Part shown: positions 7,062-15,832 of the stretch, piece after piece
Position numbering within the stretch: position 1 is the first letter of the stretch
Layout: each line of letters begins with the position of its first letter
Assembly: GCF_001894805.1 (NCBI RefSeq)
Contig: NZ_BCWX01000003.1
Coordinates: 186,001-250,000 of the forward strand
Source of the DNA: Rhodococcus globerulus NBRC 14531
GTDB taxonomy: Bacteria > Actinomycetota > Actinomycetes > Mycobacteriales > Mycobacteriaceae
Direction of reading: 5' to 3'
Length of the DNA: 64,000 bases
Position numbers and translations under genes: made by a program
Notes under the pieces: generated by a model
The model's input: only the letters and a program-made list of their open reading frames with translations
The model's database searches: none
What the model was told of the DNA's origin: nothing

Positions 7062-8483
7062 ATGGCAATTACCGAGGGTGTAACCGGCGAGCAGACCGGG
7101 GTGGATCGCGAGTACGGAGATCGCGTACTTGCCGTCGAACCTGGCGGAAACGAGTTCATTCCCGACGAGGATCGCCACGGCACCCCTGGTCAGCTGTTCT
7201 GGACGTGGATGTCCCCGAACCTCGAATTCGCCACGATCTTCATCGGAGTTCTCTCCGTATCCGTATTCGGGATGACGTTCTGGCAGGCGACGCTCGGACT
7301 GGTCGTCGGAACCGCTCTCGGTGCGGCCGCGCACTTCGTGCTGTCGGCACGCGGACCGTTGCACGGTGTGCCGCAAATGGTGCTCGGCCGATTGGGTTTC
7401 GGATACCGAGGTAACGCTCTGCCGTCGGCGTTCATGTCGATCATGTGCGGCGTCGGATGGTTTGCAACCAACAGTGTCAGCGGCGCTTTTGCGCTCAACA
7501 CCCTGACCGGATTGCCGCCGGTGCCTTCACTGTTGGTGATCGTCGTCATCCAGACCGTGTTCGCTTTCTTCGGGCACAACCTGGTTCAGGCTTTCGAGCG
7601 ATATGCGTTTCCCGTACTTGCCGTGATCTTTGCCATCACTGCGATTGTCATTCTGACAAAAGCCAATCCAGGTGCGCCGGCGATCGAGGGCGGCGTCGGT
7701 GGACTCGGCGGTTTCCTCCTTACCGTGGGCACCGCGTTCGGGTACGCCGCCGGGTGGACGCCCTATGCCGCTGATTACACGCGCTACCTTCCGGCGTCGG
7801 TCTCGACATTCCGAACAGGTCTGTTCGCGTCGGCCGGACTGTTTGTCTCCTGCGTGGCACTGTCGGTGGTCGGTGCGGCATCGGTCACGATCGGCGCGCC
7901 GTCGTCGGATAACCCTGCCGACGCGTTCACATCCAATCTTCCTTCGGCACTTGCCAATCTGACGCTACTGGCCATCGCGCTCGGTGCCGTCGCCGCGAAT
8001 GCGCTCAATGTCTACTCCGGCTCGATGGCCTTTGTGACCATCGGATTGAAACTCCCGGTGAAAACGCAGCGAGCCATGGTCGCGATGGTTTTCGGAGTTG
8101 TCGGATTCCTGGTTGCGTGGTGGGCACTCGCCGACGCAGCAGCAAGCTACGAAGCTTTCCTCCTTGTCGTCGCCTACTGGATCGGTCCGTGGCTCGGCAT
8201 CATGTTCGCCGACCAATACCTGCGCCGCGGGCAGCGCATCGACAATCTCCTCTACGACCCGGAACACACCAACTGGGGTGGATTCTCAGCTTTCGTGATC
8301 GCACTCCTCACCTCGGTTCTGCTGTTCTCCAACCAAGAGAAGTTTGTCGGGTACGTCGTACGGTCAGTCCCCGAGCTGGGCGACATTACGTTCTTCGTGG
8401 GATTTGTCATCGCGGGCGGGCTTTACCTCCTCGTCAACGGTTCGAAGATCTCGCGCGACAAGCCGGTGAGCGCACAGCGCTAG
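7062..8483 (+). CDS. NCS1-family nucleobase permease (cytosine/purine transporter)
   Basis: 473 residues with about 12 hydrophobic segments. Family features are the N-terminal EFIPDEDRHGTPGQLFWTW region, GRLGFGYRGNALPS, and the WTPYAADYTRYLP loop of NCS1 (CodB/PucI-type) symporters. I chose ATG 7062 (AAGG eight bases upstream) over GTG 7008, because the GTG lies inside the GACTGTC palindrome. The adjacent cytosine deaminase suggests cytosine or a related base as cargo, which is inference. The last 120 bases overlap the 3' end of the convergent pucR gene. Confidence 0.88.
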   Translation: MAITEGVTGEQTGVDREYGDRVLAVEPGGNEFIPDEDRHGTPGQLFWTWMSPNLEFATIFIGVLSVSVFGMTFWQATLGLVVGTALGAAAHFVLSARGPLHGVPQMVLGRLGFGYRGNALPSAFMSIMCGVGWFATNSVSGAFALNTLTGLPPVPSLLVIVVIQTVFAFFGHNLVQAFERYAFPVLAVIFAITAIVILTKANPGAPAIEGGVGGLGGFLLTVGTAFGYAAGWTPYAADYTRYLPASVSTFRTGLFASAGLFVSCVALSVVGAASVTIGAPSSDNPADAFTSNLPSALANLTLLAIALGAVAANALNVYSGSMAFVTIGLKLPVKTQRAMVAMVFGVVGFLVAWWALADAAASYEAFLLVVAYWIGPWLGIMFADQYLRRGQRIDNLLYDPEHTNWGGFSAFVIALLTSVLLFSNQEKFVGYVVRSVPELGDITFFVGFVIAGGLYLLVNGSKISRDKPVSAQR

Positions 8484-9977
8484 AAGCAGAGTCGCGTACA
8501 TCGACGGCGTCGACGGGTCGTATCCGAGTAGCGCCCGGATACGGTCGAGTCGCTGATAGAGCGATTGCCGGCCCAGGTGCAGCGCAGCCGCCGAACGTGT
8601 TGCGCTGCAACCATGACGGAGATGAACCTCGAGTGTTCTGGTGAGATCACTCGAATGGGTGTCGTCCCAGGAAATCAGGGGAGCGACGACGGCAACCATC
8701 CGTTCCCGAACGTCCACCGGCAACTGGTCCACCGCGAGTTCCGGGGCCAGTTCACGAGTGGTTGTCACCACGCGCCCGGCGAGCCAGGTCCGACGAGCCG
8801 ACGTCGCAAGGCGAAGCCCTGATCGGGCAGCATGAAGTGCCGCACTGACCTCGGACGGAGTGAACGCACACGGGTCTCCGATCACCACCGTGACTCCGTC
8901 GGTGATGTTGGACGACAGGGATGTTCCGAATGCCGCACTCACGGCACCGACAGCATCGATCGTCTTGGCCGGCACTGCAACAAGACCGAACGTGCTGGCA
9001 TGTACTTCGGCTCCCAAGTTCGGTTGGCCGAGGAGTTTGGCCGCGGAATCGAGGAGGCGAGTGGCGATTCGCGAACCAGGGGAGTCGATCGCGATCGCAA
9101 CGACGCGGTGGCCGGGAGTGGGATGGAACCCAGCGGCCGCGGATCTGACGCGAAGGTCGATCTGCCGTACGTCGGTGCGCTCCAGCAGATCCGACACGAG
9201 AGTAGCGGCCGCCCGCTGGGGACGACCGGTTAGGTTTCCCGAATAGGTCAGTGCCAGCCCCAATGAACCGGCTGAGCGTTGCAACAGCCCGTGCAACGTT
9301 GCCGGATTCAGTGTCGAACCAGGCCCGGCCGTCAGAGTCCCCCAGGCTCCGTCTCTGGAATGGATAGCGGCAGTGGCAGTTCCGGCGTCAGCGGCACGCC
9401 AGGCTGACCGATCGTCGTCGACGCCATGTGCTGCGACGAGGGCGCCACTGCCGCTTGTCACGATCAAAGGGCACCCCGTTACGTCACTGATGCGCTCGAG
9501 CAGAGTGGCCACACCACTGCCCGCCATCAACTCGAGTTCGAGCACGCGAGCGAGATCATTTCCCAGGCGCAGCACAGCGACTTCACGCGAAATGATTTCG
9601 GTATTTGCGTTCTGACACAGTTCGATGAAAGGGACAACAGTCCGGAGTGCGATCAGCGGCATTCCCATGATCGCCGCTTCCTCGATCATGTCCGACGGAA
9701 TCGCGTCGAAGGTTCTGCCGAGTTCTACGGCAACTCCGGCGACGTTTCGGTTCCCGACCTCTCGCAGATAGTGCCGCCTGGTCCCCGGATCGACCCCGGA
9801 CAGACCCAAGCCGGTGGTGAGCAACAACTCGTCCCCGGACAGCAACGGGCTGATTTCGTAGATCTCGCTCGAATGGACCCAGCGGACCACACGTCCCAAC
9901 TGACTGCCACCGGCCAGAACCTGTGGATCGGCCCCACGGAACTGGTTGTCGAGTAGCTCGCGCACGGTCAGAGTCAT
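8364..9977 (-). CDS. PucR-family transcriptional regulator
   Basis: About 537 residues. An N-terminal PucR (purine catabolism regulator) domain starts at TVRELLDNQFRGADPQVLAGG, a central region is GGDEF/GAF-like, and the C-terminal HTH_30 domain is LEVHLRHGCSATRSAAALHL followed by GRQSLYQRLDRIRALLG. ATG 9977 (MTLTVRELL) places the domain at the terminus; ATG 10019 is an alternative. The C terminus runs about 30 residues past the usual LCAHRLVAR end, so the gene overlaps the convergent permease by 120 bases. It is divergent from the cytosine deaminase and probably senses a nucleobase or catabolite. Confidence 0.85.
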   Translation of the reverse strand: MTLTVRELLDNQFRGADPQVLAGGSQLGRVVRWVHSSEIYEISPLLSGDELLLTTGLGLSGVDPGTRRHYLREVGNRNVAGVAVELGRTFDAIPSDMIEEAAIMGMPLIALRTVVPFIELCQNANTEIISREVAVLRLGNDLARVLELELMAGSGVATLLERISDVTGCPLIVTSGSGALVAAHGVDDDRSAWRAADAGTATAAIHSRDGAWGTLTAGPGSTLNPATLHGLLQRSAGSLGLALTYSGNLTGRPQRAAATLVSDLLERTDVRQIDLRVRSAAAGFHPTPGHRVVAIAIDSPGSRIATRLLDSAAKLLGQPNLGAEVHASTFGLVAVPAKTIDAVGAVSAAFGTSLSSNITDGVTVVIGDPCAFTPSEVSAALHAARSGLRLATSARRTWLAGRVVTTTRELAPELAVDQLPVDVRERMVAVVAPLISWDDTHSSDLTRTLEVHLRHGCSATRSAAALHLGRQSLYQRLDRIRALLGYDPSTPSMYATLLLALCAHRLVARDLRTVDEEVKPARDDKSHEERNVAQLGD

Positions 9978-10033
9978 CGGTTCGGCGTTCCTCACTCTGG
10001 GCGACAGTATGTCCACCATAAGGGCGGCTCGTT

Positions 10034-10052
10034 ACAACAATGTGTCAGTTGT
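10034..10052. promoter_or_regulatory. ACAAC-N9-GTTGT inverted repeat between pucR and cytosine deaminase
   Basis: Five-base arms flank a nine-base spacer in the divergent promoter region. This is weak evidence from symmetry and position only. It does not match the GACTGTC repeats upstream of the permease. Confidence 0.25.
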
Positions 10053-10083
10053 GGATGTAGTCCGAACAGCAGAAAGTAGAGGG

Positions 10084-10563
10084 ATGTCGACGACTGTGAC
10101 GAGCGCTTCCCGCGCTCTCGACCCCCAGACAATGTTGCAGGCAGCGATATCCGAGGCCGAACTCGGCCGCAGTGAGGGCGGAATTCCCATCGGTGCGGCA
10201 CTCTTCGCGTCCGACGGCACCCTTCTCGGTAGTGGACGAAACCGTCGAGTCCAGCACGACGATCCGTCGGTGCACGGTGAAACCGACGCCTTTCGTGCGG
10301 CCGGAAGGCAACGTGACTACCGGCAGACCATCATGGTCACCACGCTCTCGCCGTGCTGGTACTGCAGCGGGCTCGTGCGTCAGTTCAACATCGGATCCGT
10401 GATCGTCGGTGAAAGCGTGACATTTACCGGTGGGCACGAGTGGCTCCGCGAAAACGGGGTGTCTGTCACCGTTCTGCGAGATCAACACTGCATCGATTTG
10501 ATGACCGAGTTCATCGAAACAAACCCGGCACTGTGGAACGAAGACATCGGAGTAGCGGAATGA
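10084..10563 (+). CDS. Cytosine deaminase (yeast Fcy1-type, zinc-dependent)
   Basis: 159 residues of the CDA superfamily. Zinc ligands and the proton shuttle are visible: VHGE (His64, Glu66) and SPCWYC (Cys91, Cys94). GGIPIGAAL, VVGESVTF-like sequence and the WNEDIG ending closely parallel fungal cytosine deaminase, which converts cytosine to uracil, rather than the amidohydrolase CodA of enteric bacteria. ATG 10084 follows an AGAGGG. The stop overlaps the start of the next gene (ATGA). Guanine deaminase is a less likely alternative. Confidence 0.8.
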   Translation: MSTTVTSASRALDPQTMLQAAISEAELGRSEGGIPIGAALFASDGTLLGSGRNRRVQHDDPSVHGETDAFRAAGRQRDYRQTIMVTTLSPCWYCSGLVRQFNIGSVIVGESVTFTGGHEWLRENGVSVTVLRDQHCIDLMTEFIETNPALWNEDIGVAE

Positions 10564-11516
10564 AGGCTGTATCGACCGTGGATATTTCCCTCTGGCGGGC
10601 GGGCGGTCCGGGCGCTGAAGCTGTCGCGCGTGAGGTGGACGAAGGGCTGCAACGTGCGGGCTTCCTTCTCGTGCGCGGGCATGGGATCACCCGCGAACTT
10701 GCCGCAGACGTGCGAGCCGCGGCCCGGAAGTTCTTTGCGCTACCCGAGTCGACCAAAGCGAAGTACGCCGCAATAGTCGGTGAACGCGGATGGATCGGCC
10801 CGGGGATGGAGGCCAACGGCTACTCGGAGGGAACCGAGACCCCGCCGGATCTCAAGGAGACCTTTGCGATCGGGGCTGAAACTCGGACGGGCGATCCGCT
10901 GGTCGACGACGTCTGGTTTCTCTCCAACGTCTGGCCGAGCGAGGTTGCCGAACTACACGAGCTCTTGACCGTCTACACCGCGCAGATGCGTCGACTGTCG
11001 GACGATTTGCTGGAGATGTTCGCAGCTGCACTAGGTTTGGCGAACAACCCGTTCGACGGGCTTGCCGACCTCCCCACGTGGACGTGCAACATCAACCATT
11101 ACCCACCGATGAGCGTCGTGGGTGAGCCTGAGCCGGGACAGTTCCGCATCGGTCCGCACACAGACTTCGGAACGGTGACAGTTCTCGATCGTGAGCTCGG
11201 ATCCGGTGGACTGCAGGTGTACACGGACGAAGGCGGATGGGAAGACGCCCCGTACGACGCAGAAGCGTTGACGGTCAACATCGGAGACCTCCTCGAATAC
11301 TGGAGTGGGAAACGCTGGCCGTCGGGCCGGCACCGCGTACTTCCTCCCCAAGCGGACGCTCCGGAGGAAGATCTGGTCTCGCTCATCTACTTCTACGAAC
11401 TCAATCACGATGCGCTAGTCACCCCGTTGGAGTTGCCGATCGGGCGAGTGTCCGGCCTGGAACCCGTCGTGTCGGCCGACTTCATCAAACTCAGGCTGGA
11501 CGCGATCACTCTCTAA
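10560..11516 (+). CDS. Isopenicillin-N-synthase-like 2-oxoglutarate/Fe(II) oxygenase
   Basis: 318 residues. The DIOX_N part (AGFLLVRGHGI) occupies the N-terminal third. The iron triad is visible as GPHTDFG (His200, Asp202) and SGRHRV (His258). The position usually filled by the 2OG-binding RxS motif reads LVSLIYFY, with Leu instead of Arg, so cosubstrate use is uncertain. Four-base overlap with cytosine deaminase implies co-translation and a related substrate such as cytosine, uracil, thymine or a methylated base. Fungal thymine 7-hydroxylase is a functional analogy only. Confidence 0.82.
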   Translation: MKAVSTVDISLWRAGGPGAEAVAREVDEGLQRAGFLLVRGHGITRELAADVRAAARKFFALPESTKAKYAAIVGERGWIGPGMEANGYSEGTETPPDLKETFAIGAETRTGDPLVDDVWFLSNVWPSEVAELHELLTVYTAQMRRLSDDLLEMFAAALGLANNPFDGLADLPTWTCNINHYPPMSVVGEPEPGQFRIGPHTDFGTVTVLDRELGSGGLQVYTDEGGWEDAPYDAEALTVNIGDLLEYWSGKRWPSGRHRVLPPQADAPEEDLVSLIYFYELNHDALVTPLELPIGRVSGLEPVVSADFIKLRLDAITL

Positions 11517-11661
11517 CTGGCGAAAATCCTTGGTTTGTCCCGTTCTCAGAAGAGGGGTAATGTGTGGGCGTCGTGCGCCGTCCGAGCGCATGGCGAACGA
11601 GCAGTAATTCAGGGAAGAGGAGGTGTGGCTTGTAATGCGTGGCCAACCTCCGAGTACCAAC

Positions 11662-11708
11662 TGAAGCTGTAGACCGCCCGGGTCGCCGGGTATTTTGCTG
11701 CAGCTTCA
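11662..11708 (+). other. Leader hairpin in the 267-base gap upstream of corA
   Basis: TGAAGCTG (11662-11669) pairs with CAGCTTCA (11701-11708) and encloses a smaller GC-rich CCGGG/CCGGG element. It could be a terminator of the upstream operon or a transcript-leader structure for corA. I did not recognise the conserved core of a ykoK (M-box) riboswitch. The rest of 11517-11783 shows no gene. Confidence 0.35.
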
Positions 11709-11783
11709 TCGTGTGTTCATCGGCCTCTGCTTCGCTGTGAAGCGCGCCTTGGCCGTTCACTCTTCCTTGAAAGCTGTTGCAGC

Positions 11784-12935
11784 ATGTCTGAATTCAAGTC
11801 CCGCCGGTCGTCCTTCCCGCGTCGCTCGGCAGGTTTCGGTGATAGTCGAACCGGTCACACGCCCGTCGCCCGCACCATCGTGAAGGCCGCAACGACCGAT
11901 GCGATTGCGCCTGTGGAAGCCACGGTCGTGAATAGTGGTGTGTACCGCGACGGAGCTCGGATCGCGTCGCCGTCCACCCTCGCCGAAGCGTTGTCGTGCC
12001 TGCCGGATTCGCAGTCGATGGCATGGATCGGGCTGTACCGTCCCGACGACACTCAATTGTACGCTGCAGCACAGCATTTCGATCTTCACGAGTTGGCTGT
12101 CGAAGACGCGATTGCCGCACATCAACGTCCCAAGCTCGAGCGATACGGTGAGACACTCTTTGTCGTGTTGCGCGCTGCGCGCTATCGCGACGAGACCGAA
12201 CGCGTCGAATTCGGTGAACTGCATGTGTTCTGCGGTCCCAACTTCGTTCTTACTGTCCGCCACAGTGAATCACCGGATCTCACGGCCGTGCGAACCAGAA
12301 TGGAGAACGATCCCGACCTCCTCCGTCTGGGGACCGAAGCTGTTCTCTACGCAATCCTCGACGCCGTTGTCGACGGCTATGCGCCGGTTGTCGCCGGCCT
12401 GCAGAACGACATCGACGAGATCGAGACCGAGGTATTCAGCGGCGATCCCGGAGTGTCGCGTCGTATCTACGAATTGACCCGTGAAGTGATCGAATTCCAG
12501 AGGGCCACACGGCCGTTGCTCGGGATGCTCCGTGGATTGTCGGCAGGATTCGACAAATACCACACCGACGAAGAACTGCAGCGCTATCTTCGCGATGTCA
12601 CCGACCACGCGACAACAGTGGTCGAGCAGGCCGACGGGTTCCGTCAACTGTTGGGAAACATCCTGACCGTCAATGCAACCCTGGTATCGCAGAATCAGAA
12701 CGAGGAAATGCGAAATCTCACGCAGGCGAGTTACGCGCAGAACGAGGAGATCAAGAAAGTGTCGGCCTGGGCGGCAATTCTCTTTGCCCCGACACTGATC
12801 GGAACTGTGTACGGCATGAACTTCGACGACATCCCGGAACTTCACTGGCAGTTGGGCTATCCGTTTGCGCTCTCGATGATGGTGCTGACGTGTGGAAGTC
12901 TCTACACGATTTTCAAGCGGCGAGGCTGGCTCTGA
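11784..12935 (+). CDS. corA: CorA-family magnesium/cobalt transporter
   Basis: 383 residues. A long soluble N-terminal alpha/beta domain and coiled helices lead to the pore segment. The family signature YGMNF lies at the end of TM1 (AAILFAPTLIGTVYGMNF) and is followed by TM2 (FALSMMVLTCGSLYTIF) and a basic KRRGWL tail. This is the standard two-TM pentameric Mg2+ channel layout. The Shine-Dalgarno sequence before ATG 11784 is weak, and the first 50 residues are Ser/Thr/Ala-rich and probably flexible. Confidence 0.9.
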   Translation: MSEFKSRRSSFPRRSAGFGDSRTGHTPVARTIVKAATTDAIAPVEATVVNSGVYRDGARIASPSTLAEALSCLPDSQSMAWIGLYRPDDTQLYAAAQHFDLHELAVEDAIAAHQRPKLERYGETLFVVLRAARYRDETERVEFGELHVFCGPNFVLTVRHSESPDLTAVRTRMENDPDLLRLGTEAVLYAILDAVVDGYAPVVAGLQNDIDEIETEVFSGDPGVSRRIYELTREVIEFQRATRPLLGMLRGLSAGFDKYHTDEELQRYLRDVTDHATTVVEQADGFRQLLGNILTVNATLVSQNQNEEMRNLTQASYAQNEEIKKVSAWAAILFAPTLIGTVYGMNFDDIPELHWQLGYPFALSMMVLTCGSLYTIFKRRGWL

Positions 12936-12937
12936 CC

Positions 12938-12977
12938 GTGCGCCTTTATCAACCGCGGGCGGTTGATAAAGGCGCAC
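12938..12977. terminator. Bidirectional hairpin terminator between corA and lipoprotein gene
   Basis: A perfect 19-base inverted repeat (12938-12956 with 12959-12977) lies between convergent genes. The outer arm begins GTGCGCCTTT, the same as the hairpin at 23666-23713. A-rich and T-rich stretches inside the arms give U-tracts in both directions. Confidence 0.8.
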
Positions 12978-12983
12978 AACAGG

Positions 12984-13604
12984 TTAGAGCGTTGCCGTAC
13001 AAACGGTGAACTTGCGTTCGGCGTGCTCGAATCCCGAATCTGCTTCGGAACCACAATCTTCGATGGACGTCGAACCCTGGAGGATTTCGATTACCTGGAC
13101 TACGTCGCTTCCCGAATCGGCGCAGTCGATACGGGCCGGCTCGTCGTCGAGGCCACCCGGTCCGAGGTCCATGCATCCGCCGACGACCCAGTCGATGTCG
13201 AGACAGACCGCGCCCTGTTCCTGGCCGAGCAGAGTCTCGTAGTAGGTCTGATCGATGTCGGACGCGCACTCATCCGACGTGGGGGCTTTGGCGACAACCT
13301 TGTAGTTGGATTCGTCGCTGCCGCACACGGCGTGGTCGATTTCGGCGTCGTTCGTGGTGCCGCCGATCTTGACGCAGTCGCCGATGTTCACGTCGATATC
13401 AACGTCGCCGCCCGCGTCGGTGCCCTCTTGGCCGTCGATCTTCGAGGTGGTGGTGCTCGCTGACGTGGTGTTCGAATCTGCCACGGTGGATGATGATTCC
13501 GCGATGGCTTTAGGCTCGACGTCAGATCCGCACCCAGTGGCGAAAATGGCGATTGCAGACGTCGCGATCAGTGCTGTGCACAGCCGTCCGACGATTCCGG
13601 ACAT
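12984..13604 (-). CDS. LppU-like secreted lipoprotein
   Basis: 206 residues. The signal peptide ends in FATGC with the lipidated Cys at residue 25. A Ser/Thr-rich linker (residues 35-60) leads to a domain starting GDCVKIGGTTNDAEIDHAVCG, followed by evenly spaced Cys residues suggesting disulfides. This pattern matches the actinobacterial LppU family, anchored on the outer face of the membrane, whose function is unknown. It is convergent with corA across a strong terminator, and divergent from ligC. Confidence 0.75.
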   Translation of the reverse strand: MSGIVGRLCTALIATSAIAIFATGCGSDVEPKAIAESSSTVADSNTTSASTTTSKIDGQEGTDAGGDVDIDVNIGDCVKIGGTTNDAEIDHAVCGSDESNYKVVAKAPTSDECASDIDQTYYETLLGQEQGAVCLDIDWVVGGCMDLGPGGLDDEPARIDCADSGSDVVQVIEILQGSTSIEDCGSEADSGFEHAERKFTVCTATL

Positions 13605-13693
13605 TCAAGTCTCCCTTGCTGATCTTGGATTATTCGGGCTCTATTCCACTTCACTGCTAGTCGAATAGCGAATCGGGCTGTCAGTATGAGTGG

Positions 13694-14740
13694 GTGGACC
13701 TCCCTCAGATGCCGCCGCTCGCCCCGATGTTGGCGAAGGCCGCTACGACAGTGCCGGTACAACCCGAATCCGACCAGCCGACGTGGTCGTACGAACCGAA
13801 ATGGGATGGCTTTCGGTCGATAATCTTCCGCGACGGGGACGAGGTAGTCCTCGGTTCACGCGGAGGAAAAGACCTGGCTCGGTACTTCCCCGAAATCGTC
13901 GAAGCGGTGAAGGCGGAACTGCCGGACAAATGTGTGGTGGACGGCGAGCTTGTCGTGCCCCGGGAAGTGAACGGCGTGACGCGGCTGAGTTGGGAAGCGC
14001 TGTCCGAGCGCATCCACCCCGCAGCCAGTCGAGTGACGCTGCTCGCCGAACAGACACCAGCGCAATTTGTCGGATTCGACCTGTTGGCGTTGGGAGATCG
14101 GGACGTAGCCTCCGAAGATTTCACCGTTCGACGCGCATTGCTGGTCGACACGATCGGCGGCGGTCCGAGCTGTCATGTCACAGCTGCAACTTTCGACAGC
14201 GGTGAGGCGATGCGGTGGTTCGAGATGTTCGAAGGCGCTGGTCTTGACGGTGTGATCGCCAAGAAGCTGGTCGGCCCCTACCTGCCGAACAAGCGCGAGA
14301 TGATCAAGGTCAAGCACGCCAGAACCGCGGATGTCGTACTGCTCGGATACCGTCCGCACAAGAGTCAACCGGGTATCGGTTCGATGCTGCTGGGTTTGTT
14401 CGACGGCTCCGATTTGAAGATGGTCGGTGGCGCTTCGGCATTCACCGCGGCGCGGCGAATCGAGTTGCTGGAAGAACTCGAACCACTACGCGTCGGTGAC
14501 GACGTGGTGGCGGAAGGCGAGGCAAGTCGATGGAAGTCGGCAGCCGACCGCTCGTGGGTCCCGCTCCGCCCGGAGCGGGTATTGGAAGTGGCGTACGACC
14601 AAATGGAAGGGGAACGCTTCCGGCACGCAGCGCGCTTTCTGCGGTGGCGTCCGGATCGGGTTCCCGACGAGTGCACGTTCGATCAGTTGGAGGTTCCGGT
14701 GCGGTACGACTTCGCGGATGTCCTTGCAGGTGGTGTGTGA
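13694..14740 (+). CDS. ligC: ATP-dependent DNA ligase, LigC type
   Basis: 348 residues. Ligase motif I is EPKWDGFR with the adenylated Lys at residue 36; motif III-like FVGFDLLA, motif IV LDGVIAKK and motif V MIKVKHARTADVV follow. An OB-fold domain makes up the C-terminal third. It lacks the polymerase and nuclease domains of LigD. It starts with GTG 13694. The next gene, overlapping by one base, is a Prim-Pol, giving the LigC/Prim-PolC pair known in mycobacteria to act in short-gap excision repair. Confidence 0.88.
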   Translation: MDLPQMPPLAPMLAKAATTVPVQPESDQPTWSYEPKWDGFRSIIFRDGDEVVLGSRGGKDLARYFPEIVEAVKAELPDKCVVDGELVVPREVNGVTRLSWEALSERIHPAASRVTLLAEQTPAQFVGFDLLALGDRDVASEDFTVRRALLVDTIGGGPSCHVTAATFDSGEAMRWFEMFEGAGLDGVIAKKLVGPYLPNKREMIKVKHARTADVVLLGYRPHKSQPGIGSMLLGLFDGSDLKMVGGASAFTAARRIELLEELEPLRVGDDVVAEGEASRWKSAADRSWVPLRPERVLEVAYDQMEGERFRHAARFLRWRPDRVPDECTFDQLEVPVRYDFADVLAGGV

Positions 14741-15783
14741 TGGCCAGTCCGGCAGTGGAACTGGATGTCGACGGAATCGCGGTCCGTCTCTCCAGCCCCG
14801 ACAAGATCTACTATCCGCAATTGGGCACCGACGGCGGGACCAAGCGTCATCTTGTGGAGTACTACCGCACAGTGGCGTTGCAGGGCGCCGCGGTGGCCGC
14901 CCTGAAGGATCGACCGACACACCTGCAACGCTTTCCCGACGGTATCGAGGGCGAAGAGGTCTACCAGAAACGATTGCCGGCGAAACGACCTGAACATGTC
15001 GAATCCTGTGAGGTGACGTTTCCGTCCGGGCGCAAGGCCGACGTCCTCCGAGTGCAGAACGCTGCCAACATCGTGTGGGCGGCAAACCTCGGAACCATCA
15101 CGTTTCATCCGTGGGCAGTGCGCTGCCCGGACACCGATCATCCCGACGAATTGCGGATCGATCTTGATCCGCAGCCCGGAACCGGTTTTGCGGAGGCCGT
15201 CGCGATCGCCGACGAGGTACTGCGTCCACTTCTCTCGGAACTGGGCCTGGAAGGGTTCCCCAAGACGTCCGGTGGACGGGGCCTGCACGTCTACATTCCG
15301 CTCGCGCCGCGTTGGGATTTCATCGAGGTTCGACACGCGGGAATTGCACTGGCTCGTGAAGTCGAACGACGCAGCGGCGATCGGGCGACAACGGCCTGGT
15401 GGAAGGAAGAACGTGGTGAGCGGATCTTCATCGACTTCAACCAAAATGCCAGGGACAGAACGATTGCCGCGGCCTATTCTGCGCGCAAAACTCCGATTGC
15501 AACCGTGTCGACGCCGGTGACGTGGGACGAACTGCGCGACGTACACCCCGACGACTGCACTATCGCGACGGTCCCGAATCTGCTCGCCGACCGCGGTGAT
15601 CCGATGGCAGCGATGCACGAGAAGGCCTTTGAACTCGATGTTCTCCTGGAAATGTTCGAGAAGGACATCGCAGCAGGATTGGGAGACCTCCCATATCCGC
15701 CCAACTACCCCAAAATGCCGGGTGAACCGAAACGGGTACAACCGAGTCGCGATCGAGATCGGAAGCAGACAGAAACCGAGTAG
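14740..15783 (+). CDS. Prim-PolC-type archaeo-eukaryotic primase-polymerase (LigD polymerase-domain family)
   Basis: 347 residues. The AEP catalytic motif I is RIDLDP (two Asp), motif II is TSGGRGLHVYIP (Ser, His), and motif III is RIFIDFNQNA (Asp). The opening LSSPDKIYYP is typical of stand-alone LigD-polymerase homologues. It adds ribo- or deoxynucleotides at short gaps. TGATG overlap with ligC indicates translational coupling, supporting a joint gap-fill and seal role. The C-terminal tail is charged and probably disordered. Confidence 0.88.
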   Translation: MASPAVELDVDGIAVRLSSPDKIYYPQLGTDGGTKRHLVEYYRTVALQGAAVAALKDRPTHLQRFPDGIEGEEVYQKRLPAKRPEHVESCEVTFPSGRKADVLRVQNAANIVWAANLGTITFHPWAVRCPDTDHPDELRIDLDPQPGTGFAEAVAIADEVLRPLLSELGLEGFPKTSGGRGLHVYIPLAPRWDFIEVRHAGIALAREVERRSGDRATTAWWKEERGERIFIDFNQNARDRTIAAAYSARKTPIATVSTPVTWDELRDVHPDDCTIATVPNLLADRGDPMAAMHEKAFELDVLLEMFEKDIAAGLGDLPYPPNYPKMPGEPKRVQPSRDRDRKQTETE

Positions 15784-15832
15784 CGTCTGAATCGGACAAA
15801 TCCGAGACTCGCGAGTGCATTGTGAGGTTGAA

